DNA from: Zygnema cylindricum
Lineage: Eukaryota > Streptophyta > Zygnematophyceae > Zygnematales > Zygnemataceae
Assembly: GCA_037447655.1 (NCBI GenBank)
Contig: JBBHKE010002128.1
Coordinates: 35,810-99,809 of the forward strand
Reading direction: 5' to 3'
Length of the DNA: 64,000 nt
Part shown: one piece after another, positions 1 to 11,744 of the stretch
Numbering within the stretch: the stretch's first letter is position 1
Layout: each line of letters opens with the position of its first letter
The notes under the pieces: model-generated
Seen by the model: only the letters and a program-made list of their open reading frames with translations
Databases searched by the model: none
Told to the model about the DNA's origin: nothing
Made by a program: the position numbers and the translations under genes

Positions 1-3000
1 ACCATCAGTCAACGCTATTTTTGCTCCGACAAATCCGTTCGTCCAAACTCCCTTATATGGCCTGCAACATGTCGCCCACCATTTTCCGTTACCTTCCACT
101 CTGTACCCTCACTACGTCTCTAGTCATCAATCCCAAAATTTGGAGTTACCAAATCCTGCTCCCACTAATCAGTATGTTCACCCGTCTTCTGAATTCGTAT
201 ATGCGTTACTTACAATATCTCTACTCAATTCGACAAAATCTGTCGATTCTTGGATCATGAATTCTGGTGCATCTCACCATCTCTCTTATAGATTGGATTA
301 GTTTACTACCATTTCTCCTCTTTGTCCACCAATGCCGATCCTCTTTGGCAACAACGCCGCTCTTACGGCGACTCAATTTGGCCAGATCCACGCGCTCAAT
401 CATCTTGATCCACAACTTCCAATCACACTCTCTCAAGTCCCCCTCGTACCTGGCCTTAAAAAGCACCTATTTTCTATTGGTGCAGCCCTTCATCAAGGGG
501 CCACAGCTGTATTCTCCCACACCAACGTCAAATATTTTCAACTAGTGATCGTATAGGCAGACTTGGTGTCAAGACCGAAACAATATACATCCTATGTCAC
601 TTCTCCACCTTTGGATCAGCCAACATTGTTACTCCTCTGGCATCGTCTACTCTATCTAAGTGGCATTTTAGACACGGCCACCTTTCACAATCTGGCCTCC
701 ACCATATCAACACTGGTCTTGTCATCGGCATAGAACCATTCACTGAAAAAAGTTAGTTTTATGTTTTGGATGCATTGAGGGAAAATTATCTAGACCCTCA
801 TTTCCCTGTAGTACTCCAAAAACCTCCACTCCACTCCAATTAGTTCATTCGGACCTTTGTGGTCCCATGTCTATCCCTAGTCCAACTAGTGCTCTCTATT
901 TTGTCACTTTCATCGACGACGCCACTCGATACTTACCTTTATCCCCTCCGCCGCAAATCTAAAACCTTTGGGAATTTACAGAGTATAAAGTTCTCATTGA
1001 GAATTCATTATTTAGTCGCATTAAAACCCTCCGTACGGATAACGGAGGTGAATACTTCTCCAACAAATTTTCCTCTTTTCTTGCGGCTAATGGAATATCT
1101 CACAATCAACAACCCCCCATTCGGAACGTTATAATTGCACTCTCCTAAAAATGGCACGTTCCATGTTGCATTACGCTGGTCTGAACACCACATTTTGGGC
1201 AGAATGTGTCTCAACGGCGAATTATATTCGAAATCGTTGTCCAACTTCCGTACTCCCTGTTACCCCGTACGAAGCCAAGCACGCCACCAAACCAGATGTT
1301 TCGCACCTTCGTATATTCGGTTGTGATGCATGGATCAAAAACTTGACACTGATATGAAAATGGCAGAGCCGCGCGAAAAATGGTGTTTTAGTCGGATACA
1401 GCACCGAATCCAAGGCATACCGCATCTGGTTGATTAAGGAATGTCAAGTCGTCCTCAGTCGTGACGTCACCTTCAACAAAATGCCACTCCTTCTAAAACT
1501 TCATGATACAATTTTTACTTTACCTCCTTCCCCATCTCCTCCCTTCACATCTTTTTCCCCCATTGCCTGTGCCTCCTCCGATCCACTTTCAGTCATCCTC
1601 CCTTTGACCTCTCCCAAACTGCTTTCCTTGCCTCCATCCACTCTCACACGATCCCTTTGAGGTTTTCTTCCTCCTTCCACACCATCCCCTCTCACTCGTA
1701 CAAACTCTGACCCATACTCTCTCTCTCCCATCCCTCTAGCTAACCCCCCATACAAAATCCCTCCATCCGAACATGTCACTCGCAAAAGTGATCGCCTCCA
1801 AGCGTAGAAACTCAACCATGGCACTGCAAACTCTGCCACAATTTCTACAATTGTTGTTCCTGTTACCTTCTCTGTTGCCATGGCTAGTCCTCATCCCGTT
1901 GAGAAAAAGGCTTCCACGGACTGTGAATTTGCATCCCTTCTCCAGAACGACACTTGGAGACTTACCTCCCTTCTTCCAGGCAAAAAAGTCATCGGCTCCA
2001 AGTGGGTTTTTCGGGTGAAGACTAAATCCGACAGCACTCTCGACAGATTTAAAACTCGCTTTGTAGCAAAAAGGTTTTCTTCAAAAAGAGGGGATCGTCT
2101 TCACAGAAACTTACGCCGCGGCTGCAAAGTTCACCTCCATTCGGGTTCTTCTCTCCCTCGCAGCGGCCAATGACTGGCACGTCCATCACATGAATGGTCA
2201 AACTGCCTTCCTCTATGGGACTCTCACAAAAGAAATCTTCCTCCAACAACCGGAAGGGTATGTATCCTCGGGTTCCGAACATTTGGTATGTCGTCTCATT
2301 AAATCCCTCTATGGCCTTAAGCAAGCTCCTAGGGTTTGGAATAAGCACCTAGTGGCAATCCTCATCCGTGAAGGCTTCTCCAAACTCCTCCGTGAAAGCT
2401 TCTCCAAAGTGAATGCAAACTTTGGCCTCTTCATTCAGGGAACATCTGACACACTTGTCCTTCTTGTCATATATGTAGACGATCTCCTTCTTGATGGCCC
2501 CTCTCTTTCTCTCATCCATCTTATTAAACAATGCTTAACACCCATTTTTCCATGATAGTCATGGGAGAGGTGGAATATTGCCTTGGGGTCTTTGTAGATC
2601 GGGATCGCCCCAATATAACCCTTTATCTGTTCCAATAAAAGTATATAGGAGAGGTTCTAGCTAGATTTTCCATGGCCGATTGTACTCCTATTTCTACCCC
2701 TCTTGATCCAAATGTTAAGCTCCTCAAACACTCTGGTGGGCCTGTCCCCAAAGATATACATAAGCAGTACAGGTCAATAGTTGGCAGTCTCAAGTACACA
2801 ATGACTAGAACACGTCCAGATATTACTGTCGTTGTTGGCCAACTCATTCAGTTTGTGTCAAATCTTAACTCTGACCATCTCTTTGCAGCAAAAAGGGTTC
2901 TCCGATACCTTCAGGGAACGAAGTCTCTAAAGCTCACCTTCACCGGCTCCTCTCCTCCAACTCTCGTCGGCCACCGTGACGCCGACTCGGGGGAGACCTG

Positions 3001-3543
3001 GATTTTTGTCGCAGCACCACCGGCATCTGTTTCTCCCTTGGCAGTGCCCTTGTATCTTGGGCATCGAAGAAGCAACCTACTGTTGCCCTTTCTTCGATAG
3101 AGGCTAAGTACATGTCTTCGACTAACGCCACCAAGGTCCCTTGGCAGTGCCATTGTATCTTGGGCATCGAAGAAGCAACCTACTGTTGCCCTTTCTTCGA
3201 TAGAGGCTAAGTACATGTCTACGACTAACGCCACCAAGGAGGCCCTCTGGCTTCGCTCCTTCCTCCTCAATATGCAATTCTGTCCTTCTTCTACCACCAT
3301 TATTTTTTTGTGATTCTCAAGGGGCCCTTGCCCTAATGAATAACCTTATTCATCACCGCAGGACAAAGCACATAGACATTCAATACCATTTTACTTGCGA
3401 CGCCATTACTGCAGGCACTATTATTTTCCACCATTGTCCCATTCATCTTCAAATGGCAGATTTTTTGACCAAGGCTCTTCCCTGGCCTCAATTTGAGGCT
3501 CAGCGCTCCTCAGTCAGCCTCCGTTTCTAGCAAAGCGGGGGGT
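1..3543 (+). pseudogene. Ty1/copia pol polyprotein remnant (Copia-1), 5' truncated by window edge
   Basis: This is the internal region of a copia LTR retrotransposon, coding for protease, integrase, reverse transcriptase and RNase H in copia order. Visible parts are a degenerate protease site reading NSGASHH (about 260-280; copia consensus has D first), an LWHR-type GAG-pre-integrase piece near 640, the integrase motif RTDNGGEY near 1,035 followed by a TPYE-type segment, then RT with GSKWVFRVK near 2,000, YGLKQAPR near 2,315 and YVDD at 2,472-2,483. RNase H ends with TKHIDIQYHF and ADFLTKALP near 3,370-3,480. At least five frameshifts or stops separate these blocks, so no functional polyprotein can be made. 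The left end lies outside the window. A polypurine tract (AAAGCGGGGGG, 3,532-3,542) closes the region directly before the 3' LTR. Confidence 0.93.
3034..3239 (+). repeat. 103-bp tandem duplication inside the copia RNase H region
   Basis: The segment 3,034-3,136 is repeated almost perfectly at 3,137-3,239. Both copies carry the '[19 protein letters not shown]'-type RNase H segment. A 103-bp duplication is not a multiple of three, so it disrupts the RNase H frame; it probably arose after the element stopped being selected. Confidence 0.85.
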
Positions 3544-4405
3544 TGCTGGAATTTTGAATTCTTCCCAATTCTCCTTTGCTACAAACTTAGTTTTTAAATG
3601 ACTTATTACTAGATAACGATGTCTAATATTTTGATTCTAGTCATTTCCTTTGTGTACCTCTGTTCTAGATTTAGTTAGATTTAGCTTTAGATATTTATTT
3701 TAGATCTAGATCTTTTCTCTTCTTCTTACGAAAGGTCACCTTGCCCTTTCAACACACTTGGAAGACCCAAGTGACCCTTCGGTATCACTACAGGCTGTAG
3801 ATTAGTGTGTCAGACTTATACTACATGAAACCTTCAGTTAGTATTTTGACCTTTTGTCTTCGTTGTAAAGGTTACCAATTTTATATTATTTGCAATCTTT
3901 TTTCATTTGCATTTCTCTGTCTGTTCTTTGTGTATTTTTGTCTGTTACCATGTTCTAGATTAAGTTGGATTTACCTTTAGATTTATGTTTTAGATCTAGA
4001 TCTTTTCTCTTCTTCTTACGAAATGTCACTTTTCCGTTTCAACACACTTGGAAGAGCCAAGTGACCCTTCAGGATCACTACAGGCTGCAGATTAGTTTGT
4101 CAAACTTATCTACATGACACCTAGATTAAGTTAGATTTAGCTTTAGATATATGTTTTAGATCTAGATCTTTTCTCTTCTTCTTACGAAATGTCACTTTGC
4201 CCTTTCAACACACTTGGAAGAGCCAAGTGACCCTTCAGGATCACTACAGGATGGAGATTAGTGTGTCAGACTTATCTACGTGACACCTTCAGCTAGTATT
4301 TTAACCTTTTGTCTTCATTGTAAAGGTTACCAATTTTATATTATTTGCAATCTTTTTTCATTTGCATTTCTCTCTCTTTTCTTTCTCTATTTCAGTCTGT
4401 TACCA
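3544..4405 (+). repeat. 3' LTR of Copia-1 with internal tandem repeats
   Basis: The LTR begins TGCTGGAATTTTGAATTC just after the polypurine tract. Three tandem blocks follow, each starting with CTAGATT(A/T)AGTT and containing TTAGATCTAGATC, AACACACTTGGAAGA and GGATCACTACAGG-type segments. The blocks span about 3,664-3,952, 3,953-4,122 (missing its second half) and 4,123-4,405. The 3' boundary is unclear because the sequence runs straight into a polypyrimidine array near 4,410. No 5' LTR is in the window for comparison. Confidence 0.75.
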
Positions 4406-4409
4406 TGAC

Positions 4410-5428
4410 GTCTCATTCTATAATTCTCCCTCCCTCATTATCTCTCCCTCGTTCTCCCTCCCTCATTCCCTCTCCCTCATTCTCCCTCCCTCATTCTCCC
4501 TCCCTCATTCTCCCTCCTTCATTCTCCCTCCCTCATTCCCTCTCCCTCATTCCCCCTCCCTTATTCTACCTCCCTCATTCCCTCTCCCTCATTACCCTTC
4601 CCACATTCTCCCTTCCTCATTCTCCCTCGTTAAATCCCCCTCTCTCATTCTCTCTCCCTCATTCTCTCTCAGTCATTCCATCTCCCTCAATCCCTCTCCT
4701 TTATTCCCCATCCCTCATTCACTCTCCCTCTACTCCCTCTATCATTCTCCCACGCATATTCTCTCTTTTATTCTCCCTCCCTCGTTCTCCCTCCTTTATT
4801 TTCCCTCCCTCATTCTCTCTCCCTCATTCCCTCTCCCTCATTCTCCCTCCCTCCATCTCTCTCCCTCCTTCCTCCCTCCTACCTCCTCCCTTTCGCTCCT
4901 TCAATCGCTCCTCTCTCGCTCTTTCTCCCTCCCTCATTCTCCCTCCCTCATTCTCCCTCTCTCTTCTCTTTCCCTCATTTTCTCGACCTCATGCTCTCTC
5001 TCTCATTCTCCCTCCCTCATTCTCTCTCCCTATTCTCTCTCCCTAAATCTCCCTCCCTCTTTCCCTCTCCCTCTTTTTCCCTCCCTCATTCTCCCTCCCT
5101 CATTCTCCCTCCCTCATTCCCTCTCAGTCATTCCATCTCCCTCAATTTCTCTCTCTCATTCCCTCCCTCATTCTCTCTCCCTCATTCTCTCTCCCTTATT
5201 CTCCCTCCCTCATTTTCCCTCCCTCATTCTCCCTCCCACCCTCATTCCCCCTCCCTCATTCTCCCTCCCTCCCTCCCTCATTCTCCCTCCCTCATTCCCC
5301 CTCCCTCATTCCCCCTCCCTCATTCCTTCTCCCTCATTCTCCCTCCCTCATTCCCTCTTTCTCATTCTCTCTCCCTCATGTCTTCTTCCTCATTCTCCCT
5401 CCCTCATTCCCTCTTTCTCATTCTCCCT
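4410..5428 (+). repeat. Polypyrimidine minisatellite, (CTCCCTCATT)-type
   Basis: About 1 kb of almost pure C/T on the plus strand, built from variants of CTCCCTCCCTCATT and CTCTCCCTCATT. Long ORFs of S, P, H and L run through it in several frames only because pyrimidine triplets contain no stop codons. It abuts the Copia-1 LTR on the left and an assembly gap on the right, so its true length is unknown. Confidence 0.95.
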
Positions 5429-5438
5429 NNNNNNNNNN
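5429..5438. other. Assembly gap (10 N)
   Basis: Ten N bases, a fixed-size placeholder rather than a measured distance. The polypyrimidine array may continue in the missing sequence. Confidence 1.
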
Positions 5439-5512
5439 ACTAAAAGGAGAAACAAATAAGGCATCAGTACACCAAAAAAGTCAAAATCGTTACGATGAAG
5501 GAGAACAAGGAT

Positions 5513-5639
5513 GAACAAGAGGAAGTAGCATTGCTAAAACTGAAAAAACCACATGACTACGGAATAAACAAAGAGGAAAATCAAGGCAAAACCGACAAAA
5601 ATACGAAAGAATAGCAGGGAAATCAAAAACACCCTAAAA
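5513..5639. repeat. 127-bp direct repeat, copy 1
   Basis: This A-rich segment is identical base for base to 7,498-7,624, at an offset of 1,985. No ORF or known element is recognised in it. It begins 75 bp after the assembly gap, so a duplicated assembly end is possible. Confidence 0.9.
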
Positions 5640-6061
5640 AGCAAACTCCTTGGTTATGAATAACGCACATATTTTTTAGAAATGCCACAACAATTTCCAT
5701 ATGTTAAAACTGGGTCCAAATGTCGTGATTCAACATATTGGTTGATGATAAGTTTAGTCTTTTTCATTTTGGCATTTTTTTCCAATAATTTCCATGTATC
5801 AAATGGTTTCCCCTCGCTTGTTTATGATTAAATATTATTCCAATTTTAATTCTTCTTTGGTAACGTTATTTAGATTCATTAGAAAAAGGCACGACCCAAA
5901 AAAAACTCAAAAGAGGAACTCGAGCACACATCTTGGTATACGCCACCAATAAAAACTTGGAGCACACTTTTGATAGGGAACATAACCATAGTGTCATATG
6001 TCTTACAATAAAGAGAGGGAGGTGAGTTGACTAATGGACGATGGGATGCTTCCACTCAACA
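5640..6061. other. Non-coding AT-rich stretch, nothing recognised
   Basis: No convincing ORF, RNA gene or repeat partner was found between the 127-bp repeat and the MITE at 6,062. Confidence 0.6.
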
Positions 6062-6277
6062 ACACCGTGAATCGCTATTAATGTTAATAATTATTTTGCC
6101 ACTTAAAACATCTTTTCTCTGTACACACTTTTCCTGTTTTGCATGGAGACCGCCAATTGGAAGGTGAGAATCTTGCCTCTAAATCGCAACCGTCAGATCC
6201 ACAATCCGACGACTGTACGGAGAAAATATGTTAAAAGTGGCAAAAAAAACATTAACACTAATAGCGATACACGGTGT
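6062..6277. mobile_element. Short MITE of the ACACCG-AATCG TIR family (copy A)
   Basis: The left arm 6,062-6,103 (ACACCGTGAATCGCTATTA...) is the inverted complement of 6,236-6,277, giving arms of about 42 bp around a roughly 130-bp centre. The arm ends match the longer family members at 38.1, 38.8, 43.3 and 44.3 kb, whose consensus is CACCGC(C/G)AATCG(T/C)TATTAGCG. A TA follows the right arm but is not clear on the left. There is no coding capacity, so it would depend on a transposase encoded elsewhere. Confidence 0.75.
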
Positions 6278-6977
6278 AGTTGTAAGATAGAAATTTGTGA
6301 CACCGAGCATTCACTCTCCCAAAGGTCCAATTAACAATAATAGCCTTTAAATCCCTATGTCACCTAAAAAAAAAACCTAAAAAAAAAGAGAAAAAGAAAA
6401 AAAAACCTCTAAAAAAAATATCATAAAAAAAAAATTCCCAACCCTCCAAAAAAACACTTGAAAAAATGACCATAGATAAAGTCTCTCTCCACCCTTTACT
6501 TAAAGCACGCTGTTCTCCTCTATCTCAGGTTTAATGTTATAATATAGATAAGTGTCTTTTCATTTCCTTTCCCCTTCGACTATTTCTCTCTTTGCCTTTC
6601 TTTTCCTTTACCACTCTCTCCCTCTCTCTCTATTTTTACATTCATACTCTTTATTCTCCCTCTTTATCCTCTATCTCTCCCTCTCTCCCTTTGCCCCCAC
6701 TATTTCTCTCTTTTGCACTCTATATTTCTCAACCTCTCTCCCCCTCTCTCTATCTCACTGCCTCTTTTTTTTGTTCCTTTATCTCTCCTTCTTTCATTTC
6801 CTTAACCTAAACCTCTCCCCGTCTTTCTCTTTCGCTCTCTCCTTGTCTCACTTCCTCTCTCTTTCTATCCCCCTCTCTCTCTTTTCCTTTTTTTCTCTCT
6901 TTTGCTACCTCGTTCTTGTACTCTCTCTCTTTTTTGGTTCACATGTAGTTTTTCAGTTTTAGCTTTGTTGCCCTTTT
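6278..6977. other. A-rich then pyrimidine-rich low-complexity stretch
   Basis: 6,366-6,470 is dominated by A runs and 6,550-6,960 by irregular CT-rich sequence. The 136-aa and 72-aa ORFs in the CT-rich part are S/L/F-rich artefacts of composition. No gene is supported. Confidence 0.65.
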
Positions 6978-7503
6978 TTGTTCCCATGGACTCTGACGGT
7001 TTACCATCGCGCTTTTTAATAAAGTTGGTGATTTATGACAAAAATATCAACAATAATAACTACAGGAATAATAATAAAAACATGAATAACAATAACAAAA
7101 ATAATAGAACAACAAAGGTAACGACAATAATAATAATAAGAATGATAATAACATAATCATCATGATAACGATAACGTTATCAATAACGATAATAATGACA
7201 AACCTACCGGAAGGCAAAATCCTTAACTTTCAACGAGTTAATAATTTAACACGAATGCAATTAAAAAAGATGTTTTGCGTGACAAAAGAAACGTTGACGT
7301 TAACCGTGATACGTGGTGTTGTGAAATATGCCACTTGTCCAATGATCCATAATATTGAAGGTTAGCACTAAAACTTGACTGCTCTCTTATTTTAAACAAA
7401 TAACGAAATTGAATTAAGTTAAGCTTACTTTTTATGGTATTGATATTAAGGGCCGATTTTATTAAAAAGCGCGATGGTAAACCATCTGAGTCCACAAGAA
7501 CAA
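6978..7503. mobile_element. TIR-bounded non-autonomous element, about 526 bp
   Basis: 6,978-7,027 and 7,455-7,503 are inverted copies. Both arms contain TTTACCATCGCGCTTTTTAA and GGACTC, with a few mismatches. The centre is AT-rich with AAT/AAC-type triplet runs at 7,042-7,200 and codes for nothing. No clear target-site duplication is visible, so the superfamily is undetermined. The right arm touches copy 2 of the 127-bp repeat. Confidence 0.65.
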
Positions 7504-7624
7504 GAGGAAGTAGCATTGCTAAAACTGAAAAAACCACATGACTACGGAATAAACAAAGAGGAAAATCAAGGCAAAACCGACAAAAATACGAAAGAATAGC
7601 AGGGAAATCAAAAACACCCTAAAA
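7498..7624. repeat. 127-bp direct repeat, copy 2
   Basis: Identical to 5,513-5,639. Its first six bases overlap the right terminal inverted repeat of the 6,978-7,503 element. Confidence 0.9.
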
Positions 7625-7839
7625 TTGTTACAATAAATAACTTATTATATTTAGGATAGACAATGAAACATTATTATGAGGTTGGATAATTAATTGTTTT
7701 TTTTGGGTAGATAACTAGATTATATTATTAAGATGGGTAATTTAACTATTATTAAAAAGATGGATGATCAAAATATTATTACATATCCCCTCTCTATCTC
7801 AATCTTGCTCTTTTTTTCTCTATTTCTCCCATTTTCACC

Positions 7840-8066
7840 TCAAGTTTTTGAGAGAATATATAACTGCGTCAAACTATATTCAAAAAATATCTCTTACTTC
7901 TAGCATTCAAGATTCCACACCTTATGAAGCCAAGACAAGCACCAAACTAAATATCTCTCATCTCGTGTATTTTCTTACGCCCAAATCAAAACCAAAAAAA
8001 ATGGCTATCTCAATGGCTTCAATACTCAAATCGTCGATGAAGTCTTTCTCCAAAAAGATGCTTTAG
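7840..8066 (+). pseudogene. Copia integrase remnant (Copia-2)
   Basis: A short plus-strand ORF carries an integrase C-terminal signature: ITASNYI, then STPYEAKTSTKLNISHL, matching the A.YI.N......TPYE......P..SHL pattern also seen in Copia-1 (near 1,210-1,310). The expected FG after SHL is degraded. Only about 75 codons survive. They are cut off on the right by the second polypyrimidine array; the left flank (7,625-7,840) is AT-rich with no recognised content. Confidence 0.6.
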
Positions 8067-8141
8067 ACTTCAACCAAACTTATGCAAACTTCACCCGCGT
8101 TGGTACTTGAACGTGTCCCTACAATTTTTCCCTCCCAACAA

Positions 8142-11100
8142 ACCCTTATCACTCATTCTCTCTCCCTGATTCTCTCTCTCTCATTCCCTCTACATCATTC
8201 CATCTACATCATTCCCTCTCCATCCGTCTCTCTCCCTCATTCTCCTTTCCTCTTCTCTCTCCCTCATTCTCTCTCCCTTATTCCCCCTCCCTCTTCTCTC
8301 TCTCTCATTCTCTCTCCCTCATTCTCCCTCTTTTATTCTCTCTCCCTCATTCTATCACCCTCATCCTCTCTCCCTCTTCTCTCTCCCTCATTCTCTCACC
8401 CTCTACTCCCTCCCTCATTCTCCCTTTATCTTCTCTTTCCCTCATTCTCTCTCCCTCTACTCCCTCCCTCTACTCCCTCCCTCCTTCTCTCTCCCTCTTC
8501 TCTCTCCCTCATTCTCTCTCCCTCTTCTCTCTCCCCCATTCTCTCTCCCTCATTCTCTCTCCCTCATTCTCCCTCCCTCGTTCTCCCTCCCTCAATCTCC
8601 CTCCCTCATCTCTCTCATTCATCTCTCCCGCTCATCTCCCTCGCTCATTCTCCCTCCCTCGTTCTATCTCCCAATTTCTCACTCCCTCTTTCTCTCTCCC
8701 TCTCTCTCTCCCTCTTTCTCCATCCCCCTTTCTCCCTCACTCTTTCTCCCTCCCTCGATCCCCTCCCTCATTCTCTCTCCCTCTTTCTCCCTCCCTAATT
8801 CACCCTCCCTTATTCTCTCTCCCTCATTCTCCCTCCCTCATCTCTCTCCCTCATTCTCCCTTCCTCATTCTCAATCCCTCTTCTCTCTCCCTCTTCTCTC
8901 TCCCTCATTCTCTCTCCCTCATTCTCTCTTCATCTTTCTCCCTCCTTCTTTCTCCCTCCGTCATTCTCCCTCCCACTTTCTCCCTCCCTCTTTCTCCCTC
9001 TTTCATTCTCTCTCCCTTATCTCTCTCCCTCATCTCTCAGCCTCATCTCCCTCATTCATTCTCTCTCTCTTATCTCTCTTCCTCATCTCCCTCGCTAATA
9101 CTCCCTCCCTCATTCTCTATCCCTCTTTCTCCCTCCCTCTTTCTCCCTCTCTCGATCTCTCTCCCTCATTCTCTCCCGCTTATTCTTCCTCCCGCTTTCT
9201 CTCTCCTTTTTTCTCCCTCCCCGATTCTCCCTCCCTCATTCTCTCTCCCTCATTCTCCCTCCCTCATTCTCCCTCCTCCCTCCCTCATTCTCCCTCCCTC
9301 TTCTCCTCTTTATCTCTCAATTATTCTCTCTCCCTCATTCTCTCTCTCTCATTCTCTCTCCCTCTTCTCCCTCCCTCTTCTCACTCCCTCATTCTCCCTC
9401 CCTCTTTCTCTCTCCCTTTTCTCTCTCTCTCTTTCCCTCTCTCTCTTTCTCTCTCCCTAATTCTCCCTCCATCATTCTCTCTCCTTCATTCTCCCTCCTC
9501 CTTCCCTCATTCTCCCTCCCCCTTTTCCTCTTTCTCCCGCCCTTATTCTCTCTCCCTTACCTCTCTCCCTCTTCTCCCTCCCTTTTCTCTCTCCTTTATT
9601 CTATCTCCCTCACTCTCTCTCCCTCACTCTCTTTCCCTCTACTCTCTCCCTTATTCTCCCTCCCTCATTCTCCCTCCCACTTCTCCTCTTTCTCTCTCCC
9701 TCATTCTCTCTCCCTCATTCTCCCTCCCCATTCTCTCTCCCTCCTTCTCTCTCCCTCTTCTCTCTCCCTCATTCTCTCTCCCTCTTCTATCTCCCTAATT
9801 CTCTCTCCCTCATTCTCTCTCCCTCATTTTCCCTCCCTCGTTCTCCCTCCCTCGTTCTCCCTCCCTCAATCTCCCTCCCTCATCTCTCTCATTCATCTCT
9901 CCCGCTCATCTCCCTCGCTCATTCTCCCTCCCTCATTCTATCTCCCACTTTCTCACTCCCTCTTTCTCTCTCCCTCTCTCTCTCCCTCTTTCTCCATCCC
10001 CCTTTCTCCCTCACTCTTTCTCCCTCCCTCGATCTCCTCCCCCATTCTCTCTCCCTCTTTCTCCCTCCCTAATTCACCCTCCCTCATTCTCTCTCCCTCA
10101 TTCTCCCTCCTTGATCCTCTCTCCCTCTTATCTCTCCCTCATTCTCTCTCCCTCATCTCTCTCCCTCATTCTCCCTTCCTCATTCTCCATCCCTCTTCTC
10201 TCTCCCTCTTCTCTCTCCCTCATTCCCCCTCCCTCATTCTTTCTTCATCTTTCTCCCTCCCTCTTTCTCCCTCCTTTATTCTCCCTCCCACTTTCTCCCT
10301 CACCTCTTTCTCCCTCTTTCATTCTCTCTCCCTTATCTCTCTCCCTCATCTCTCAGCCTCATCTCTCTCTTTCATTCTCTCTCTTATCTCTCTCCCTCAT
10401 CTCCCTCGCTAATACTCCCTCCCTCATTCTCTCTCCCTCCTTCTCCCTCCCTCTTTCTATCTCCCTATTTCTCTCTCCCTCTTTCTCCCTCCCTCTTTCT
10501 CCCTCCCTCGATCTCTCTCCCTCATTCTCTCCCCCTTATTCTCCCTCCCGCTTTCTCTCTCCTTTTTTCTCCCTCCCCGATTCCCCCTCCCTCATTCTCT
10601 CTCCGTCATTCTCCCTCCCTCATTCTCCCTCCTCACTCCCTCATTCTCCATCCTCCCTCCCTCATTCTCCCTGCAACTTCTCCTCTTTATCTCTCACTTA
10701 TTCTCTCTCCCTCGTTCTCTCTCTCTCTCTCATTCTCTCTCCCTCTTCTCCCTCCCTCTTCTCACTCCATCATTCTCTCTCCCTCATTCTCTCTCCCTTT
10801 TCTCTCTCCCTCTACTCCCTCCCTCATTTTTCCTCCCTCATTCTCCCTCCCTTTTCTATTTCCCTCATTCTCAATCCCTCTACTCCCTCTCTCATTCTTC
10901 CCTCCTCATTCTCTCTCCCTCCTTTTCCCTCCCTTTTCTCTCTCTCTTCTCCCACCTTTCTCTCTCCCTCTTTCTCTCTCGCTATTTCTCCCTCCCTCTA
11001 TCTCCCTCCCTCTTTCTCTCTCCCTTTTCTCTCTCTCTCTTTCTCTCTCCCTAATTCTCCCTCCATCATTCTCTCTCCTTCATTCTCCCTCCTCCCTCCC

Positions 11101-11690
11101 TCATTCTCCCTCCCCCTTTTCCTCTTTCTCCCGCCCTTATTCTCTCTCCCTTACCTCTCTCCCTCTTCTCCCTCCCTTTTCTCTCTCCTTTATTCACTCT
11201 CCCTCACTCTCTCTCCCTCACTCTCTTTCCCTTTACTCTCTCCCTCATTCTCCCTCCCTCATTCTCCCTCCCACTTCTCCTCTTTCTCTCTCCCTCATTC
11301 TCTCTCCCTCATTCTCCCTCCCCATTCTCTCTCCATCATTCTCTCCCTCACTCTCTCTCCCTCTTCTCTCTCCCTCTACCCCCTCCCTCATTCTCCCTCT
11401 CTTATTCTTCCTCCTTCCTCCTCTCTCCCTCTTCTCTCTCCATCCATCTCTTGCCCTCCTCTTCTCTCCCTCATCTCTCTCCCTCCTCTCTACCTTTTCT
11501 CCCTACTATATTCTCTCCTCTTCTCTCTCCCTCCTCTCTCCCTATTCTCCCACCTTTATTCTCCCTCCCTCATTCTCTCTCCCTCATTCTCCCTCCCTCA
11601 TTCTCTCTCACTTATTTTCTCTCCGCCATTCTCCCTCCCTCTCAGTCTCCCTCCTTTTCTAATAAATTAGCGGCCATAACAAAGGAAATG
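8142..11690 (+). repeat. 3.5-kb polypyrimidine minisatellite with higher-order duplication
   Basis: Nearly all C/T on the plus strand, made of CTCTCCCTCATT and CTCCCTCCCTC variants. A higher-order duplication is visible through rare non-CT landmarks. The block with CCCGCTCATCTCCCTCGCTC at 8,627 recurs at 9,901, TCTCAGCCTCATC at 9,035 recurs at 10,351, CCGATT near 9,220 recurs near 10,577, and CCCTAATTCTCCCTCCATC near 9,456 recurs near 11,048. Offsets grow from about 1,274 to about 1,590 bp, meaning two copies separated by indels. The 238-aa and 519-aa S/P/L/H ORFs inside it are not treated as genes. Confidence 0.93.
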
Positions 11691-11744
11691 ACTCTCAGTC
11701 TCCCTCCTTCTCTAATAAATTAGCGGCCATAACAAAGGAAATGA
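11639..11744. repeat. 53-bp tandem duplication at the array edge
   Basis: 11,639-11,691 and 11,692-11,744 are near-identical (one T/C difference seen). Each copy joins the pyrimidine tract to unique sequence containing TAAATTAGCGGCCATAAC. It marks the junction between the minisatellite and the Copia-3 LTR. Confidence 0.85.

Noticed and set aside
4345-11723. Long ORFs of 233, 365, 238 and 519 aa rich in Ser, Pro, Leu and His
   Set aside because: They lie wholly in C/T repeats, where no stop codon is possible, overlap in several frames, and have no domain. They reflect composition, not genes.
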